Assembly: GCA_030745875.1 (NCBI GenBank)
Contig: JASLNT010000075.1
Span: 1 to 64,000, forward strand
DNA length: 64,000 nucleotides
Origin: Phycisphaerae bacterium
Lineage (GTDB): Bacteria; Planctomycetota; Phycisphaerae; SM23-33
Direction of reading: 5' to 3'
A program made the translations under genes and the position numbers. The notes beneath the pieces were generated by a model that saw nothing but the letters and a program-made list of their open reading frames with translations, searched no databases and was not told the origin of the DNA. Below are positions 25,078-34,955 of this stretch, piece after piece; position 1 is the stretch's first letter; every line of letters starts with the position of its first letter.

Positions 25078-26484
25078 CTACCTGTCGGATTCGTATCCGA
25101 GGACTGTTTTTACATCAGCCTTGAAGATCCACGCCATGTCGGTGGATTTGTTGAAATTGGCGTCGTGTCCGCCGAAGTAGATAACATTCTCTTCGCCCGG
25201 GAATGGAGAACTCGCAAATGCGCGAGGGGCTACAAGCACGGGTTTGGACTGACCCCATCGACCGTTAACCTCCGCCGTTGAGTAGTTGTCCTTGTCTCTG
25301 CGGACACCGTAGACGGCGCCCTTGTAGTAATGATTCCACTTGATCGATTCATTGGAAGTGATGATCCGCTGTTCGAAGCCCACCAGGTGAACGGTCTTGC
25401 CCGTGCGAGGGTCTTTCACGGGGAAGAACCTGTTATACCCGCCCAGACTGAACCGCGCACGGACGCCCGCCTTCTCGAATCTCTTGTCAAACAACGCCCT
25501 CAACGTTGTTTCATCGGCCTCCTTGAGCCCCACTCCGTCCAGCCGCTTGATCTCACCGCGGCAGGCTCCGCTGGGAGTCCACACAAAAATGATCGACTCA
25601 CCGGGACCGGTCGGATTGGGTATAGTGCTTAACCCCCTGATCCCGCCCACGTCGGTGTTCACCCTGCCCGGGATCCGGTAAACCGACGACCACTTGGGCC
25701 TGGCTCCGTTGGTGCGAACGAAAATCCTGCCCCCTACTGAGAAGTAGAGTTTCCCGTTGGCCTGTGTAATCCCAAGCGGGCGGGCGGGAAAGGTCGAACC
25801 GTCGGCGGGATGTTCGGGCTTGCGGTCCCACTCGATCCTCTTCGTCGCTGAATTGTAAACGCCCGATACAATGCCCGGATCGCCAACGAGCAGGAACACA
25901 CGGTCGATTCCCGTTTTCGGGTCGCGATAGACTTCGATATCGCGGGGGATCCGCCTGATCTTCCGCAGTATGCCCGTCTGCTGCAGCGAGTGACTCCATT
26001 TTCCGGTTGCGTCATCGCGCAGGAAAACGGAAACCGCGCCGTGTCCTTGCTTGTTAACGTTGAACGCCTGTGATGCGGCGATTAGAACTGTTGTGTCGAT
26101 CTTGCTCCCGTTCTTGTCGGTCTTGAAGGTCACGGATTTCAGTATGTTGCCCTTCATGTGCACAAAACCGGTTGAGTTTGTCTCCAGGTCAACCCGCCAT
26201 GTCCCGCCAGCCGAATCAAGTCTGAGCACCTGGGCCGACTGCTTTGGAAAATGACTATCGGTCCAATATCCATTGAAGGCGTAGAGCTTGCCCTTGTGGG
26301 CGGTGATGTGCATGATCTCAGATCCGCCCGCGTACTTGCCGTTACCGTCGGCGTATCCGGGTTTGTATGACTGCTTCCACCCGCTGATCCCGTTCTTGAC
26401 CGTTTTCTTCTCGGCAAGTGCGCACGAGTTCATCATTGCAGCTGCAAGTACTACCGCAAACATACAACAGGGGCGTTGTTTCAT
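25078..26484 (-). CDS. Secreted protein of unknown function, probable beta-propeller
   Basis: The 468-residue protein starts at an ATG 9 nt after AGAGGA; this start is better than the in-frame ATG 10 codons upstream. A signal peptide (about 1-25) ends near MNSCALA, a possible but imperfect lipobox. The body has repeated short blocks such as LYAFNGYW, VFLLVGDPG, KLYFSVGGRI and VIYFGGHD, typical of propeller blades in secreted display- or sugar-binding proteins. No enzyme motif is recognised. It is transcribed towards the tandem repeat and terminator-like hairpin. Confidence 0.72.
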   Translation of the reverse strand: MKQRPCCMFAVVLAAAMMNSCALAEKKTVKNGISGWKQSYKPGYADGNGKYAGGSEIMHITAHKGKLYAFNGYWTDSHFPKQSAQVLRLDSAGGTWRVDLETNSTGFVHMKGNILKSVTFKTDKNGSKIDTTVLIAASQAFNVNKQGHGAVSVFLRDDATGKWSHSLQQTGILRKIRRIPRDIEVYRDPKTGIDRVFLLVGDPGIVSGVYNSATKRIEWDRKPEHPADGSTFPARPLGITQANGKLYFSVGGRIFVRTNGARPKWSSVYRIPGRVNTDVGGIRGLSTIPNPTGPGESIIFVWTPSGACRGEIKRLDGVGLKEADETTLRALFDKRFEKAGVRARFSLGGYNRFFPVKDPRTGKTVHLVGFEQRIITSNESIKWNHYYKGAVYGVRRDKDNYSTAEVNGRWGQSKPVLVAPRAFASSPFPGEENVIYFGGHDANFNKSTDMAWIFKADVKTVLGYESDR

Positions 26485-26723
26485 GAACACGTATCCTCTG
26501 GCCATTAGCGTCAAACCTCACTCCCGAGCCGAGCATGCCTATACAGAGGATTGCATCTTCGCGGGGCAAAGTCAATAACTCGGCGGACGGGGTGAGATAT
26601 TGATTGGCTTGGCGGAGTTGTTCATGTCGAGATACTCTGTAGTTGCGGGGCGGCGGTTCTCCGTGCGGCGAGCGCCGGATGGTTGTTTTTCGTACGCACT
26701 GGCCTTGCGGACGTCTTGGTCGA

Positions 26724-26729
26724 TATAAT
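26724..26729 (+). promoter_or_regulatory. Candidate -10 box (TATAAT) for the AsmA-like gene
   Basis: A perfect TATAAT lies 26 nt before the chosen GTG start of the AsmA-like gene. The -35 region is weak. It is in the 271-nt divergent gap 26485-26755, where nothing else is recognised. Confidence 0.4.
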
Positions 26730-26755
26730 ACCGTCGGTTGGAGGCGATCAATAGA

Positions 26756-29700
26756 GTGTCGAAAACGGGCAAAGAAGGTCGTTCGTGGCGTGAGCGTCTT
26801 CCGCATCGACCGCGGAGATACTGGCGTTACGTTTCTCCGCAGCGTCGCGGGGCGGCGTTGCTTTTCCTTGCGCTGTTGCTGACTGCGGTTTACGGGTACT
26901 GGTATCTGACAAACGGTTCCCGCATCCGCAGCCAGGCCAAGAAATACCTACACGACATCACCGGCGCGCGGGTCAGTATCGATCGCGCGAGTTTCAGTTT
27001 GTTCGGCGACATCAGGCTTGAGGGCGTTCGCATAGACGTTCCGGGCGAGGGAGGCGCAGAACCGTTTTTCCGCGCCGGAAGCGTGATCCTGAAGCACCGT
27101 CCATGGTCGGTGTTCTTCGGGGGGAGCATTAAACCAACCGAAGTGGTCCCGCTGGACGCCGAGGTCTTCGAATCACCGGCGACCCGCGCTTTCATGCGAG
27201 CCAGGTCGCCCCGCGGCCCGGGCGGGACCGGACCGGTGGACCTGCCCGTGATCCGCGTAGATTCCTGCCGGTTCAGGCGTATCGAAGTTGTCGGCGGTAT
27301 CCCCGTGCCCGAGAAGCAGTTTGATCTCGGTGTCGACATGATCCCCAAAGAAGGCGACCTGATCTACGACGTCTATGTCGCCGAGCGCAAAGACGAGCGC
27401 GTCGCCCAGAAGTATCACATCGAAGTTCAATTGTCTCCCGGTTTCAAAGTAACCATAATCACCGGCGCCGGCGACCTGGTGGCCACCACCGACGCCTTGC
27501 CTCCGGAATTGCGCGATTGGCTGGAGAGGTATAACATCGAGGGGAGATACAGTTTCGAGGGACCTATAAGCGTCTCCGAGCATGCGGTGGAAGGCGTCTT
27601 GAAACTCAAACTGGACGATGTGGCGTTCAAGCTGCCCGAAGATCAGGGCGGGCTGTCGCTGACTAACGTTTCGGGGACTCTGATCCTGACGCCCCCCGAC
27701 GAGTCGCGCAAGGACGCGTTGAAGAACGGGCGGATCGAACTGAAGCCCGACGTCACCGGAAAGGTCGTCGAGGCCGGTGGGGCGACGGTGAACCTGTCGG
27801 GCGAATACCTGGGATACCGTCTCGACTCGCCGTTCAGCGTTAAGATCGACATAGACAAGATGGCGATACCGGACAGCAATCCGCATCCGGGGCTCAGTAA
27901 GCTGCTGAAACGCATCAAGAGGGATTACAGCCCGGTCGGCCGGGCGAGAATGACTGTCAACATAAGCAGAGCGTCCGGACAGAAGGACGTGTCTGTGAGC
28001 GGAACGATTTGGCCTCTGAAAATGTCGGGCACGCACCGTCTCGTACCGTATCGCCTGGACGAGGTCACCGGAGAGATACACTTCACCAATGAGAAGGTGA
28101 TTGTCAAGGATGTCACAGGTAAACGAGAGGGCGGGACCTTCATCATTAACGCAACAACTCCCCTGAAACGCAACGCCGAAACGGGCAGATGGGACTGGTC
28201 GGCGAGGATCGATGTCGATCGGGCGCAGATGACCCCGGCCGTCAGGAAAGCCCTCCCGGAAAGAGCATTCGTGGGAAAACCATATCCGCTTCGCAACATC
28301 TCCGGTACGATCCACGCCGAGAACGGTCGGGTGTGGGTCGAGCAGGATTTCCCCCTGCGGACCACGGGGCGGGGCGAGATGAGATGCAACGCCCTGTACG
28401 GACAGATTGAGTGGACGCCCAAGGGCGCGCTGGTGGATATTTACATCAAGGCCGACGACGTGCCCATAGACGAGGCGCTGATCGATTCGCTGAGTCCGGC
28501 GGGAAGAGACGCCATGGGGCGGTTGAATGCCGACGGTTCAGTCAAGAAGCTGTACGTGGAAATACACGACAAGCCCAATGAGAAGCCAACCTATAAAATA
28601 CTCGCCGGTTTGGACGACGTTAGCGTAACTTACGAGGGGTTGCCCTACAAGGTCTCGGGCATCTCGGGCGACGTGACGGTGAATCAGCGTTTTATCAAGC
28701 TGGAGAATCTGGCCGGGCGTCACATAACGACGCCCGTTACAATTAACGGAGTGCTGGTTCCCGGTGGTAAGGAGGTCGGTGTCGGACTCGACATAACCGC
28801 CAAGGATCTGGTTGTCGACAAAGAACTCTACCGGGCCCTTCCGGCGGGCGTAAAGAAAACATGGGATTCTCTGGATCCGTCGGGCCTGGCTGACATTTCC
28901 CTGTCGATTAACCAGGGTCTGCCCGAGTTTGTCGCGAAGCTATGGCCTGAGGAAGAGCCCAAGCCCGTTGACAACCCGAAATCCGTCGATACACCCAAGT
29001 CCGCTGATAGACCCGCGTTCCTCGCAAAACGCGGATATCGCCTGGAAATCAGCCCGAAGGGCATGAAGGCGACATACAAGGACTTTCCATATCCGTTCGG
29101 CGGGATTACCGGTTTGGTTATCGCAGAGCCCGATGTGATCAAACTGCAGCAACTCAAGTGCGACAGGGGCTATCGGCTCGATGGTTCAATACTCGACAAG
29201 GGGCGGAGGCTGAAATTAAAGATCAACGCCCGCGGTGTTCCGCTGGACAAGAAGCTGCTTGCGGCCATGCCGGACGAATTCAACGCTATGATGAGCGCTG
29301 TTAAAACGGGCGGGATGCTGGATATCAACCTGAGTGACCTGACGATCGTCCGTGCTGAAAACGTATTGCCCACCACGGTTCCCGCGACGGCGTCGCTGAC
29401 GACGCGCCCAGCCGTCAAGGGCGGTTCGGCGGCGATAAGCTGGCGGGCTGAAGGCGATCTTGGTTTGTACAACACGACGGTTGACGTGGCGTTTGGGCCC
29501 AAGAGGTTGAACGGAGCCATGAAAGGTTGGGTGGAGTCAAGCTCGCGCGGGCTGGCGATAAACGTAAGGTCCGATCTTCGCAAGATCATGGTGGGCAATC
29601 ACGAGATAACGGACGTTAAAGGGCGAGTGACGAAGAAACCGGGCAGCCCGCTGGTGAGGATTGAAGATCTCGAGGCTCGGGTATACGGCGGTCGTCTGGC

Positions 29701-30328
29701 TGGTCGGGAAGTGATGATCCGTTTGTCGGACCCCGTCAAGTATGCTTTCCGTCTGTTCTACCAGGACGTCAGTCTGAGCGATCTGGTAAACGCGGGCGTT
29801 CGCGACCCAAGACTTGGAAAAGGCGTCAAGGGAGACCTCGAAGGCAAGATATCCATGGAAGCGGTCGCCGGAGACCCCAAGTCCCGCAAAGCCGCCGGAA
29901 CGGTCACCATCACCAAAGGCAAGATGTACAAGATGCCCATTATGCTGGGCCTGATGCACGTGTTGTATCTGTCGCTACCGGGGGATGCGGCGTTCACCGA
30001 GGGGCACTTGAAGTACCTCGTCCAGAGCGACACCATGGTCATAGAGGAAATATTCCTGACCGGTTCGGCGCTGTCGCTGGTCGGGTCGGGCAAGATAACG
30101 TTGTCCAACGAGGAACTGGATCTGACTTTCCTGACCGGTCCGCCCGGGCGGATGCCTCGCATAGCCGTAATCGGAGACGCCTCAAAAGTACTCAACGCCA
30201 TACTCAAGGAACTGCTGGTCATCCGTGTAAAAGGATCGCTGTCGAAGCCCATTCGAAAAGCCGTTCCGCTCCGCAGTATGGATGCGATACTCAAGGAACT
30301 CTTGAGCCCCGGGAGGGTCAAGAAGTAG
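26756..30328 (+). CDS. AsmA-like large envelope protein
   Basis: About 1190 residues. An N-terminal basic stretch is followed by one membrane helix (about 35-52). A very long beta-rich body then repeats patterns such as DIRLEGVRIDV and LAGRHITTPVTINGVL. The C-terminal region GKGVKGDLEGKISMEA (about 1015-1030) followed by LVGSGKITLSNEELDLTF (about 1105-1122) is typical of AsmA/TamB/YhdP-like proteins. Such proteins form long hydrophobic grooves thought to move lipids between the membranes of diderm bacteria. A GTG start at 26756 is preferred to the TTG at 26738, because GGAGG (26740-26744) lies 11 nt before it. Exact family is not settled. Confidence 0.75.
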   Translation: MSKTGKEGRSWRERLPHRPRRYWRYVSPQRRGAALLFLALLLTAVYGYWYLTNGSRIRSQAKKYLHDITGARVSIDRASFSLFGDIRLEGVRIDVPGEGGAEPFFRAGSVILKHRPWSVFFGGSIKPTEVVPLDAEVFESPATRAFMRARSPRGPGGTGPVDLPVIRVDSCRFRRIEVVGGIPVPEKQFDLGVDMIPKEGDLIYDVYVAERKDERVAQKYHIEVQLSPGFKVTIITGAGDLVATTDALPPELRDWLERYNIEGRYSFEGPISVSEHAVEGVLKLKLDDVAFKLPEDQGGLSLTNVSGTLILTPPDESRKDALKNGRIELKPDVTGKVVEAGGATVNLSGEYLGYRLDSPFSVKIDIDKMAIPDSNPHPGLSKLLKRIKRDYSPVGRARMTVNISRASGQKDVSVSGTIWPLKMSGTHRLVPYRLDEVTGEIHFTNEKVIVKDVTGKREGGTFIINATTPLKRNAETGRWDWSARIDVDRAQMTPAVRKALPERAFVGKPYPLRNISGTIHAENGRVWVEQDFPLRTTGRGEMRCNALYGQIEWTPKGALVDIYIKADDVPIDEALIDSLSPAGRDAMGRLNADGSVKKLYVEIHDKPNEKPTYKILAGLDDVSVTYEGLPYKVSGISGDVTVNQRFIKLENLAGRHITTPVTINGVLVPGGKEVGVGLDITAKDLVVDKELYRALPAGVKKTWDSLDPSGLADISLSINQGLPEFVAKLWPEEEPKPVDNPKSVDTPKSADRPAFLAKRGYRLEISPKGMKATYKDFPYPFGGITGLVIAEPDVIKLQQLKCDRGYRLDGSILDKGRRLKLKINARGVPLDKKLLAAMPDEFNAMMSAVKTGGMLDINLSDLTIVRAENVLPTTVPATASLTTRPAVKGGSAAISWRAEGDLGLYNTTVDVAFGPKRLNGAMKGWVESSSRGLAINVRSDLRKIMVGNHEITDVKGRVTKKPGSPLVRIEDLEARVYGGRLAGREVMIRLSDPVKYAFRLFYQDVSLSDLVNAGVRDPRLGKGVKGDLEGKISMEAVAGDPKSRKAAGTVTITKGKMYKMPIMLGLMHVLYLSLPGDAAFTEGHLKYLVQSDTMVIEEIFLTGSALSLVGSGKITLSNEELDLTFLTGPPGRMPRIAVIGDASKVLNAILKELLVIRVKGSLSKPIRKAVPLRSMDAILKELLSPGRVKK

Positions 30329-30397
30329 CCTAACACCAGTCGGGATAATAATTGACCGCATGGGCGGTTACTGATAACTAGTTTGATGGGAGCACTA

Positions 30398-31279
30398 ATG
30401 GCGGATGTAAAAGTAGGTATTATTGGCGGAAGCGGGCTTGGCGATGCGTTGTGCAGCGACGTGCAGGGGACCAGTGTGGACGTTATTACACCGTTTGGCG
30501 AACCGTCCGATTCGATAATCGAGACTGCGTGGGGAGATACTCCGGTGGCGGTGCTTAATCGACACGGTTCGGGCCACCTGATTGGACCGTCAAACGTTAA
30601 CTACCGGGCGAACATCTACGCACTTAAATCGTTGGGGTGCACGCACATAATCGCATCGGGCGCTGTCGGAAGCCTCAGGGAGAACCTCAAGCCCAAAGAC
30701 CTCGTGATTCCCGACCAGGTGATCGACAAGACTCACAGGCGGGCAGGGACGTTTTTCGACGATTATCTGGCTGTTCACGTCGAGTTTTCCTCACCATTCT
30801 GCCAAGTGCTTCGAAAACACCTGATTTCCTGCCGGGCGGGCGTTACGACGGATCTGCACGACAGCGGAACGTACGTGTGCATGGAGGGTCCGGCGTTTTC
30901 AACTCGCGCCGAAAGCGAAATGCACCGTATGTGGGGCGGAGACCTGATCGGAATGACCGTCATGCCGGAGGCCAAACTGGCCAGAGAAGCCGAGATGGCC
31001 TACGCAATGGTTTGCCTGCCAAGTGATTACGACTGTTGGAGACCTGTGGGCGAGGATCTGGACAAACACGAACTGCTCAAGGAAATCATCGAGAACTTGA
31101 ACGAAGCGACCGCCAACGCAATCGAACTGATAAAAGCCGCCGTCGCCGACTTCAAACGGATTGCAGATACGCCCAGCGCGGCCCATTCGGCTTTGGAGTT
31201 GGCGATATGGTCTGACCGCGATTCGATCGCTCCGGCCGCACGGGAGCATTTCGGCGTGTTGGTTGAGAAGTACCTCTAG
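30398..31279 (+). CDS. mtnP: S-methyl-5'-thioadenosine phosphorylase (MTAP-type nucleoside phosphorylase)
   Basis: The 293-residue enzyme belongs to the PNP/MTAP family. It would cleave methylthioadenosine with phosphate in methionine salvage. Motifs are GIIGGSGLGD (about 6-15), NRHGSGH (about 57-63), the active-site CMEGPAFSTRAE (about 169-180) and GMTVMPEAKLAREAEMAYA (about 191-209). The later SDYDCW matches the MTAP-type adenine-recognising Asp segment rather than the Asn of purine nucleoside phosphorylases. The ATG at 30398 follows GGGAG by 6 nt; an upstream TTG in frame is less likely. Confidence 0.88.
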   Translation: MADVKVGIIGGSGLGDALCSDVQGTSVDVITPFGEPSDSIIETAWGDTPVAVLNRHGSGHLIGPSNVNYRANIYALKSLGCTHIIASGAVGSLRENLKPKDLVIPDQVIDKTHRRAGTFFDDYLAVHVEFSSPFCQVLRKHLISCRAGVTTDLHDSGTYVCMEGPAFSTRAESEMHRMWGGDLIGMTVMPEAKLAREAEMAYAMVCLPSDYDCWRPVGEDLDKHELLKEIIENLNEATANAIELIKAAVADFKRIADTPSAAHSALELAIWSDRDSIAPAAREHFGVLVEKYL

Positions 31280-31366
31280 AGTTCCGTTGTGAGACTGCAA
31301 TCCGAGGCGGCGAACTTCGATTCGGGCGATTTCGGAAAAAAATCAAAAAAGCGCGGAAAATTTTCT

Positions 31367-31394
31367 TTGACAGAAGCTTCCGCCTAGTTATAGT
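31367..31394 (+). promoter_or_regulatory. Strong sigma70-type promoter of the tRNA-Thr-tuf-secE-nusG-rpl-rpoBC unit
   Basis: TTGACA and TATAGT are spaced by 16 nt. Upstream are A-tracts (31336-31360) like an UP element. Just downstream GGTCC and GGACC (31395-31414) can form a hairpin at the 5' end of the transcript. Confidence 0.85.
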
Positions 31395-31508
31395 GGTCCG
31401 TCTATCTATGGACCGCGGTGGTCGTATACCCTCAACCAAGCAGTTGGCGTTTAGTCTGCTGCGTGCTGCGTGCAGTGTCTGGGTGGTACTTTACACCACG
31501 GCGCCGAC

Positions 31509-31580
31509 GCTGCTGTAGCTCAGTGGTAGAGCGCGTCCTTGGTAAGGACGAAGTCATGGGTTCGACTCCCATCAGCAGCC
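31509..31580 (+). tRNA. tRNA-Thr (anticodon GGT)
   Basis: A 72-nt cloverleaf: acceptor GCTGCTG pairs with CAGCAGC, D-arm contains GTAGCTCAGTGGTAGAGC, the anticodon loop TTGGTAA lies in a GTCCT stem, and the T-arm has GGGTTCGACTCCC. The CCA end is not encoded. It lies at the head of the tuf operon, a common place for tRNA-Thr. Confidence 0.96.
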
Positions 31581-31752
31581 TTTTGGGTTGTTCGAGCCCG
31601 GATGAATTATCGGATAGACGACAGTAGTAAAGTAATGGACCTGACGCCTCTTGCCTCCCCGGTGGGGGGGCAGTTGTTCGTGGCGGAGATGGCCTTTAAG
31701 GAACACGAGAAAGAAACAAGCGGTTTGTAACCAAGGCAACAGGAGTTGAGCA

Positions 31753-32955
31753 ATGGCCAAGGAAGTATTTGAGAGAACCAAACCCCACGTCAACGTTGGA
31801 ACGATCGGCCACGTTGACCATGGCAAGACCACGCTGACTGCGGCGATCACCGCCGTTCTGGAAGCCAAGGGCCTGGCCAAGTACAAGAGCTACGACGCGA
31901 TCGCCAAGGCGTCTGAATCCCAGGGCCGGCGCGACCCGACGAAGATTCTGACCATTGCGACCGCTCACGTGGAATACGAATCCGACGCGCGTCACTACGC
32001 CCACGTTGACTGCCCCGGTCACGCGGACTACGTCAAGAACATGATCACCGGCGCCGCTCAGATGGACGGAGCGATCCTTGTGGTCTCGGCCGCCGACGGC
32101 CCGATGCCCCAGACTCGCGAGCACGTACTGCTCGCCCGTCAGGTGAACGTCCCGCGTCTGGTGGTCTTCCTGAACAAGGCCGACCTCGTCGACGATCCGG
32201 AACTGCTGGAACTGGTCGAGATGGAAGTTCGCGAGCTGCTCAGCGACTACGACTTCGACGGCGACAACGTTCCGGTCATCCAGGGCTCGGCCACCGCCGC
32301 CATTGCAGACGTTAACGGTCCCGGCGCCCAGCCGATTGTCGACCTCGTAGAGGCGCTGGACACATACATCCCCGAGCCCGAGCGTGAGATCGACAAGGAC
32401 TTCCTCATGCCCGTCGAAGACGTCTTTTCGATCAAGGGTCGCGGTACTGTGGGCACCGGTCGTATCGAGCGCGGTATCGTCAACGTAAACGACAAGGTTG
32501 AGATCGTCGGACTTGGCGAGACTCGCACCACCACCGTCACCGGCGTCGAGATGTTCAACAAGCTGTTGGACAGCGGCCAGGCCGGCGACAATGTCGGTTG
32601 CCTGCTGCGCGGCGTCGAGAAGAAGGAATTGGTTCGAGGCCAGGTGCTTTGCGCTCCGGGCACGATCACGCCGCACACGAAGTTCCGCGGTGAAGTATAC
32701 GTCCTGACGAAGGAAGAGGGTGGTAGGCACAGCCCGTTCTTCACCGGTTACCGTCCGCAGTTCTACTTCCGCACCACCGACGTGACGGGCACGGTCGAGC
32801 TGATCGGCGCCGAGATGTGCATGCCCGGCGACAACGTGCAGATGGAAATAACGCTGTTGAATACATCTATCGCCATGGAGCCCCAACTGCGTTTCGCTAT
32901 CCGCGAAGGCGGTCGTACGGTCGGTTCAGGCGTTGTCACCGAAATTCTGGAGTAG
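31753..32955 (+). CDS. tuf: Elongation factor Tu
   Basis: The 400-residue GTPase carries aminoacyl-tRNA to the ribosome. It has the P-loop GHVDHGKTT (about 19-27), DCPGH (switch II, about 81-85) and NKAD (about 136-139), then the usual domains II and III. AGGAG lies 8 nt before the ATG. It is the only tuf in the window, placed with tRNA-Thr and secE rather than after fusA. Confidence 0.99.
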   Translation: MAKEVFERTKPHVNVGTIGHVDHGKTTLTAAITAVLEAKGLAKYKSYDAIAKASESQGRRDPTKILTIATAHVEYESDARHYAHVDCPGHADYVKNMITGAAQMDGAILVVSAADGPMPQTREHVLLARQVNVPRLVVFLNKADLVDDPELLELVEMEVRELLSDYDFDGDNVPVIQGSATAAIADVNGPGAQPIVDLVEALDTYIPEPEREIDKDFLMPVEDVFSIKGRGTVGTGRIERGIVNVNDKVEIVGLGETRTTTVTGVEMFNKLLDSGQAGDNVGCLLRGVEKKELVRGQVLCAPGTITPHTKFRGEVYVLTKEEGGRHSPFFTGYRPQFYFRTTDVTGTVELIGAEMCMPGDNVQMEITLLNTSIAMEPQLRFAIREGGRTVGSGVVTEILE

Positions 32956-32961
32956 TTGCCA

Positions 32962-33129
32962 ATGGCCAAATCAAAGGCCCGAGAATACGTTTGGCTGCAG
33001 TGTAAGGATTGCGGCGAGTTGAACTACCGTACGCCCGTCAGGACTTCAGGCGGCGTGCCCAAGCTCAACATTAATAAGTACTGCAAGAAGGAACGCAAGA
33101 GGACCGAGCACAAGATCAAGCGTAAATAA
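32962..33129 (+). CDS. rpmG: 50S ribosomal protein L33
   Basis: The 55-residue protein matches L33 (MAKSKAREYVWLQCKDC start, YCKKERKRTEHKIKRK end). The first CxxC zinc pair is present, but the second pair is reduced to a single Cys. The gene lies 6 nt after tuf, the usual position before secE. Confidence 0.93.
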   Translation: MAKSKAREYVWLQCKDCGELNYRTPVRTSGGVPKLNINKYCKKERKRTEHKIKRK

Positions 33130-33157
33130 CAGCAGAGAAAACTTGATGCGAGCCCCC

Positions 33158-33194
33158 AAGATCCCACCGGTTGCACAAGCATCCGGTGGGTCTT
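33158..33194 (+). terminator. Hairpin between rpmG and tRNA-Trp
   Basis: CCCACCGG (33163-33170) pairs with CCGGTGGG (33183-33190), and AAGA with TCTT outside a one-base bulge. No T-run follows, so it may be an RNA-processing or attenuation hairpin rather than a full terminator. Confidence 0.4.
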
Positions 33195-33199
33195 GAGAC

Positions 33200-33272
<73 letters not shown>

Positions 33273-33371
33273 GTAGTAGTGCGGACCATGCGGTCTGAAC
33301 TTGAAGCGTGTCGGGCGGATTGGAAACCGCCCAATTGCATCGGCGATGGAAACCACAAGGAAACGAATGTC

Positions 33372-33755
33372 GTGAGCATGTTCAAGATATACAAAGTGAC
33401 TCAAGGCAGGTACACCCGCACACTGACGTTTGCCGGCGCGATGCTTATCGCCGTCTCGGGTGCGTACGTCCTGAGCAGGCAACTTTACAGTCTCGGGCCT
33501 TACTTGCGATATGGGATACCGTCCCTGGTGGTTGTCCTGATAGGCCTGTTGGCCTTTTGGATGGTCAATCGCTCGCGAAGTGCTGATTTCCTCATCGCAA
33601 CCGAAGGCGAAATGAAGAAGGTCGCCTGGTCGGGAAAGAAAGAGGTCATCGGGTCGACCAAGGTGGTGATCGTCACCACAGTGATGATTGCCTTGCTTCT
33701 GTTTGGCGTGGACATCCTGTTTGGAGCTTTGTTCAGGGTTATCGGCGTGCACTAG
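33372..33755 (+). CDS. secE: Preprotein translocase subunit SecE
   Basis: About 127 residues with three hydrophobic segments (about 15-37, 47-65, 96-118). Before the last span is the SecE amphipathic signature ATEGEMKKVAWSGKKEVI (about 73-90). The GTG at 33372 is chosen because AGGA lies 10 nt before it; an ATG two codons later is also possible. It works with SecY in the inner membrane and is followed by nusG as usual. Confidence 0.92.
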   Translation: MSMFKIYKVTQGRYTRTLTFAGAMLIAVSGAYVLSRQLYSLGPYLRYGIPSLVVVLIGLLAFWMVNRSRSADFLIATEGEMKKVAWSGKKEVIGSTKVVIVTTVMIALLLFGVDILFGALFRVIGVH

Positions 33756-33784
33756 GGTGGGAATTCGTTAAGGAAAAGGGCGAA

Positions 33785-34354
33785 ATGGCCAAACAATGGT
33801 GTGTTTTACGAGTTGCTTCAAATAGAGAGGAACAGGTGCGCGATGCGCTGACCCGCAAGATCAAGATCGAGGGTCTCGAAGATCGCATCAGCCGTGTTCT
33901 GGTCCCAACCGAACGCAGGCCCGGTCCCAGAGGACGCGGTCCGGCTGTGGGAAAGGCAAAGAAGAAATTCGTCGAACGCAAACTCTATCCGGGATATGTT
34001 TTTCTTGAGATGGAACTTCAGGACGACGGACGCGTCTCAGAAGATGCGTGGTTCCTGATCCGCGAGACCAACGGTGTGGGCGATTTCATCGGAGCCGGTG
34101 GAAAACCCAGCCCGATGTCGCACGATGATGCGGACAAGATGCTGATGCAGGTCGAGAAGGCCCAGGAGGGCACGACCATTGAAGTTGAATTCGCAAAGGG
34201 CGATGGCGTCAAGGTTAAGGAAGGCGCTTTCGAGAACTTTGACGGTATTGTTGATGAAGTGCTGGCCGACAAAGGCCTGGTCCGGGTGATCGTGACGATT
34301 TTCGGTCGATCGACCCCGGTTGAACTGGAGTACTGGCAGATAGAAAAGGCATAA
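33785..34354 (+). CDS. nusG: Transcription termination/antitermination factor NusG
   Basis: The 189-residue protein has the NGN domain start WCVLRVASNREEQV, the central LYPGYVFLEME, and a C-terminal KOW domain (GDGVKVKEGAFENFDGIVDE, about 140-159). It links RNA polymerase with Rho or the ribosome. A basic insert GPRGRGPAVGKAKKK (about 48-62) lies in the NGN domain. Confidence 0.97.
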   Translation: MAKQWCVLRVASNREEQVRDALTRKIKIEGLEDRISRVLVPTERRPGPRGRGPAVGKAKKKFVERKLYPGYVFLEMELQDDGRVSEDAWFLIRETNGVGDFIGAGGKPSPMSHDDADKMLMQVEKAQEGTTIEVEFAKGDGVKVKEGAFENFDGIVDEVLADKGLVRVIVTIFGRSTPVELEYWQIEKA

Positions 34355-34406
34355 TTGCCGCCGCCCCCACCCCGAGTGAAGGATCAGGCGGAAGTGAGAT
34401 ATTAAG

Positions 34407-34832
34407 ATGGCTAAGCAGATCACCGGAACAATTAAACTCCAGGCCGCCGGCGGACAGGCGACTCCCGCTCCCCCGATCGGACCGGCCCTTGGCGCCAAGA
34501 ACGTCAATATTGGACAGTTTGTCTCTCAGTTCAACGAGCGAACCAAAGATTTCAACGGCATGCCGATACCGGTTGTTATAACCGTGTACGCCGACAAGAC
34601 CTTTGATTTCGTCTGCAAGAGCCCGCCGGCTTCGGCATTGCTGAAAGAGGCCGCCCAAATCGCTTCCGGTTCGGGCGTGCCCAACAAGGAAAAAGTCGCC
34701 TCTGTGACCATGGACCAGATTCGCGCGATCGCCGAAAGGAAAATCGGCGACCTGAACGCAACTGATATCGACGCGGCCTGCCGGATTATCATGGGCACCG
34801 CGCGGGCCATGGGCGTCACCGTGGAGAACTGA
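34407..34832 (+). CDS. rplK: 50S ribosomal protein L11
   Basis: The 141-residue protein has L11 signatures, including [19 protein letters not shown] near the start and the C-terminal rRNA-binding [20 protein letters not shown]. It forms the GTPase-associated centre with 23S rRNA. Length is typical. Confidence 0.98.
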   Translation: MAKQITGTIKLQAAGGQATPAPPIGPALGAKNVNIGQFVSQFNERTKDFNGMPIPVVITVYADKTFDFVCKSPPASALLKEAAQIASGSGVPNKEKVASVTMDQIRAIAERKIGDLNATDIDAACRIIMGTARAMGVTVEN

Positions 34833-34859
34833 ATACGTTTCTCAGCCCAACCATCCAGA

Positions 34860-34891
34860 CCGGTTTGCAAGGCGCTTATGCTTCGGACCGG
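34860..34891 (+). promoter_or_regulatory. Possible structured leader of rplA
   Basis: In the 123-nt gap between rplK and rplA, CCGGT (34860-34864) pairs with ACCGG (34887-34891), followed by ATGATG. It could be part of an autoregulatory site, but similarity to a known L1-binding site was not shown. Confidence 0.2.
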
Positions 34892-34955
34892 ATGATGTTA
34901 AAAGCCTAACCACGGGCTTAAACGTGGGAGTCATTAACGACGACAGGAGTTACCG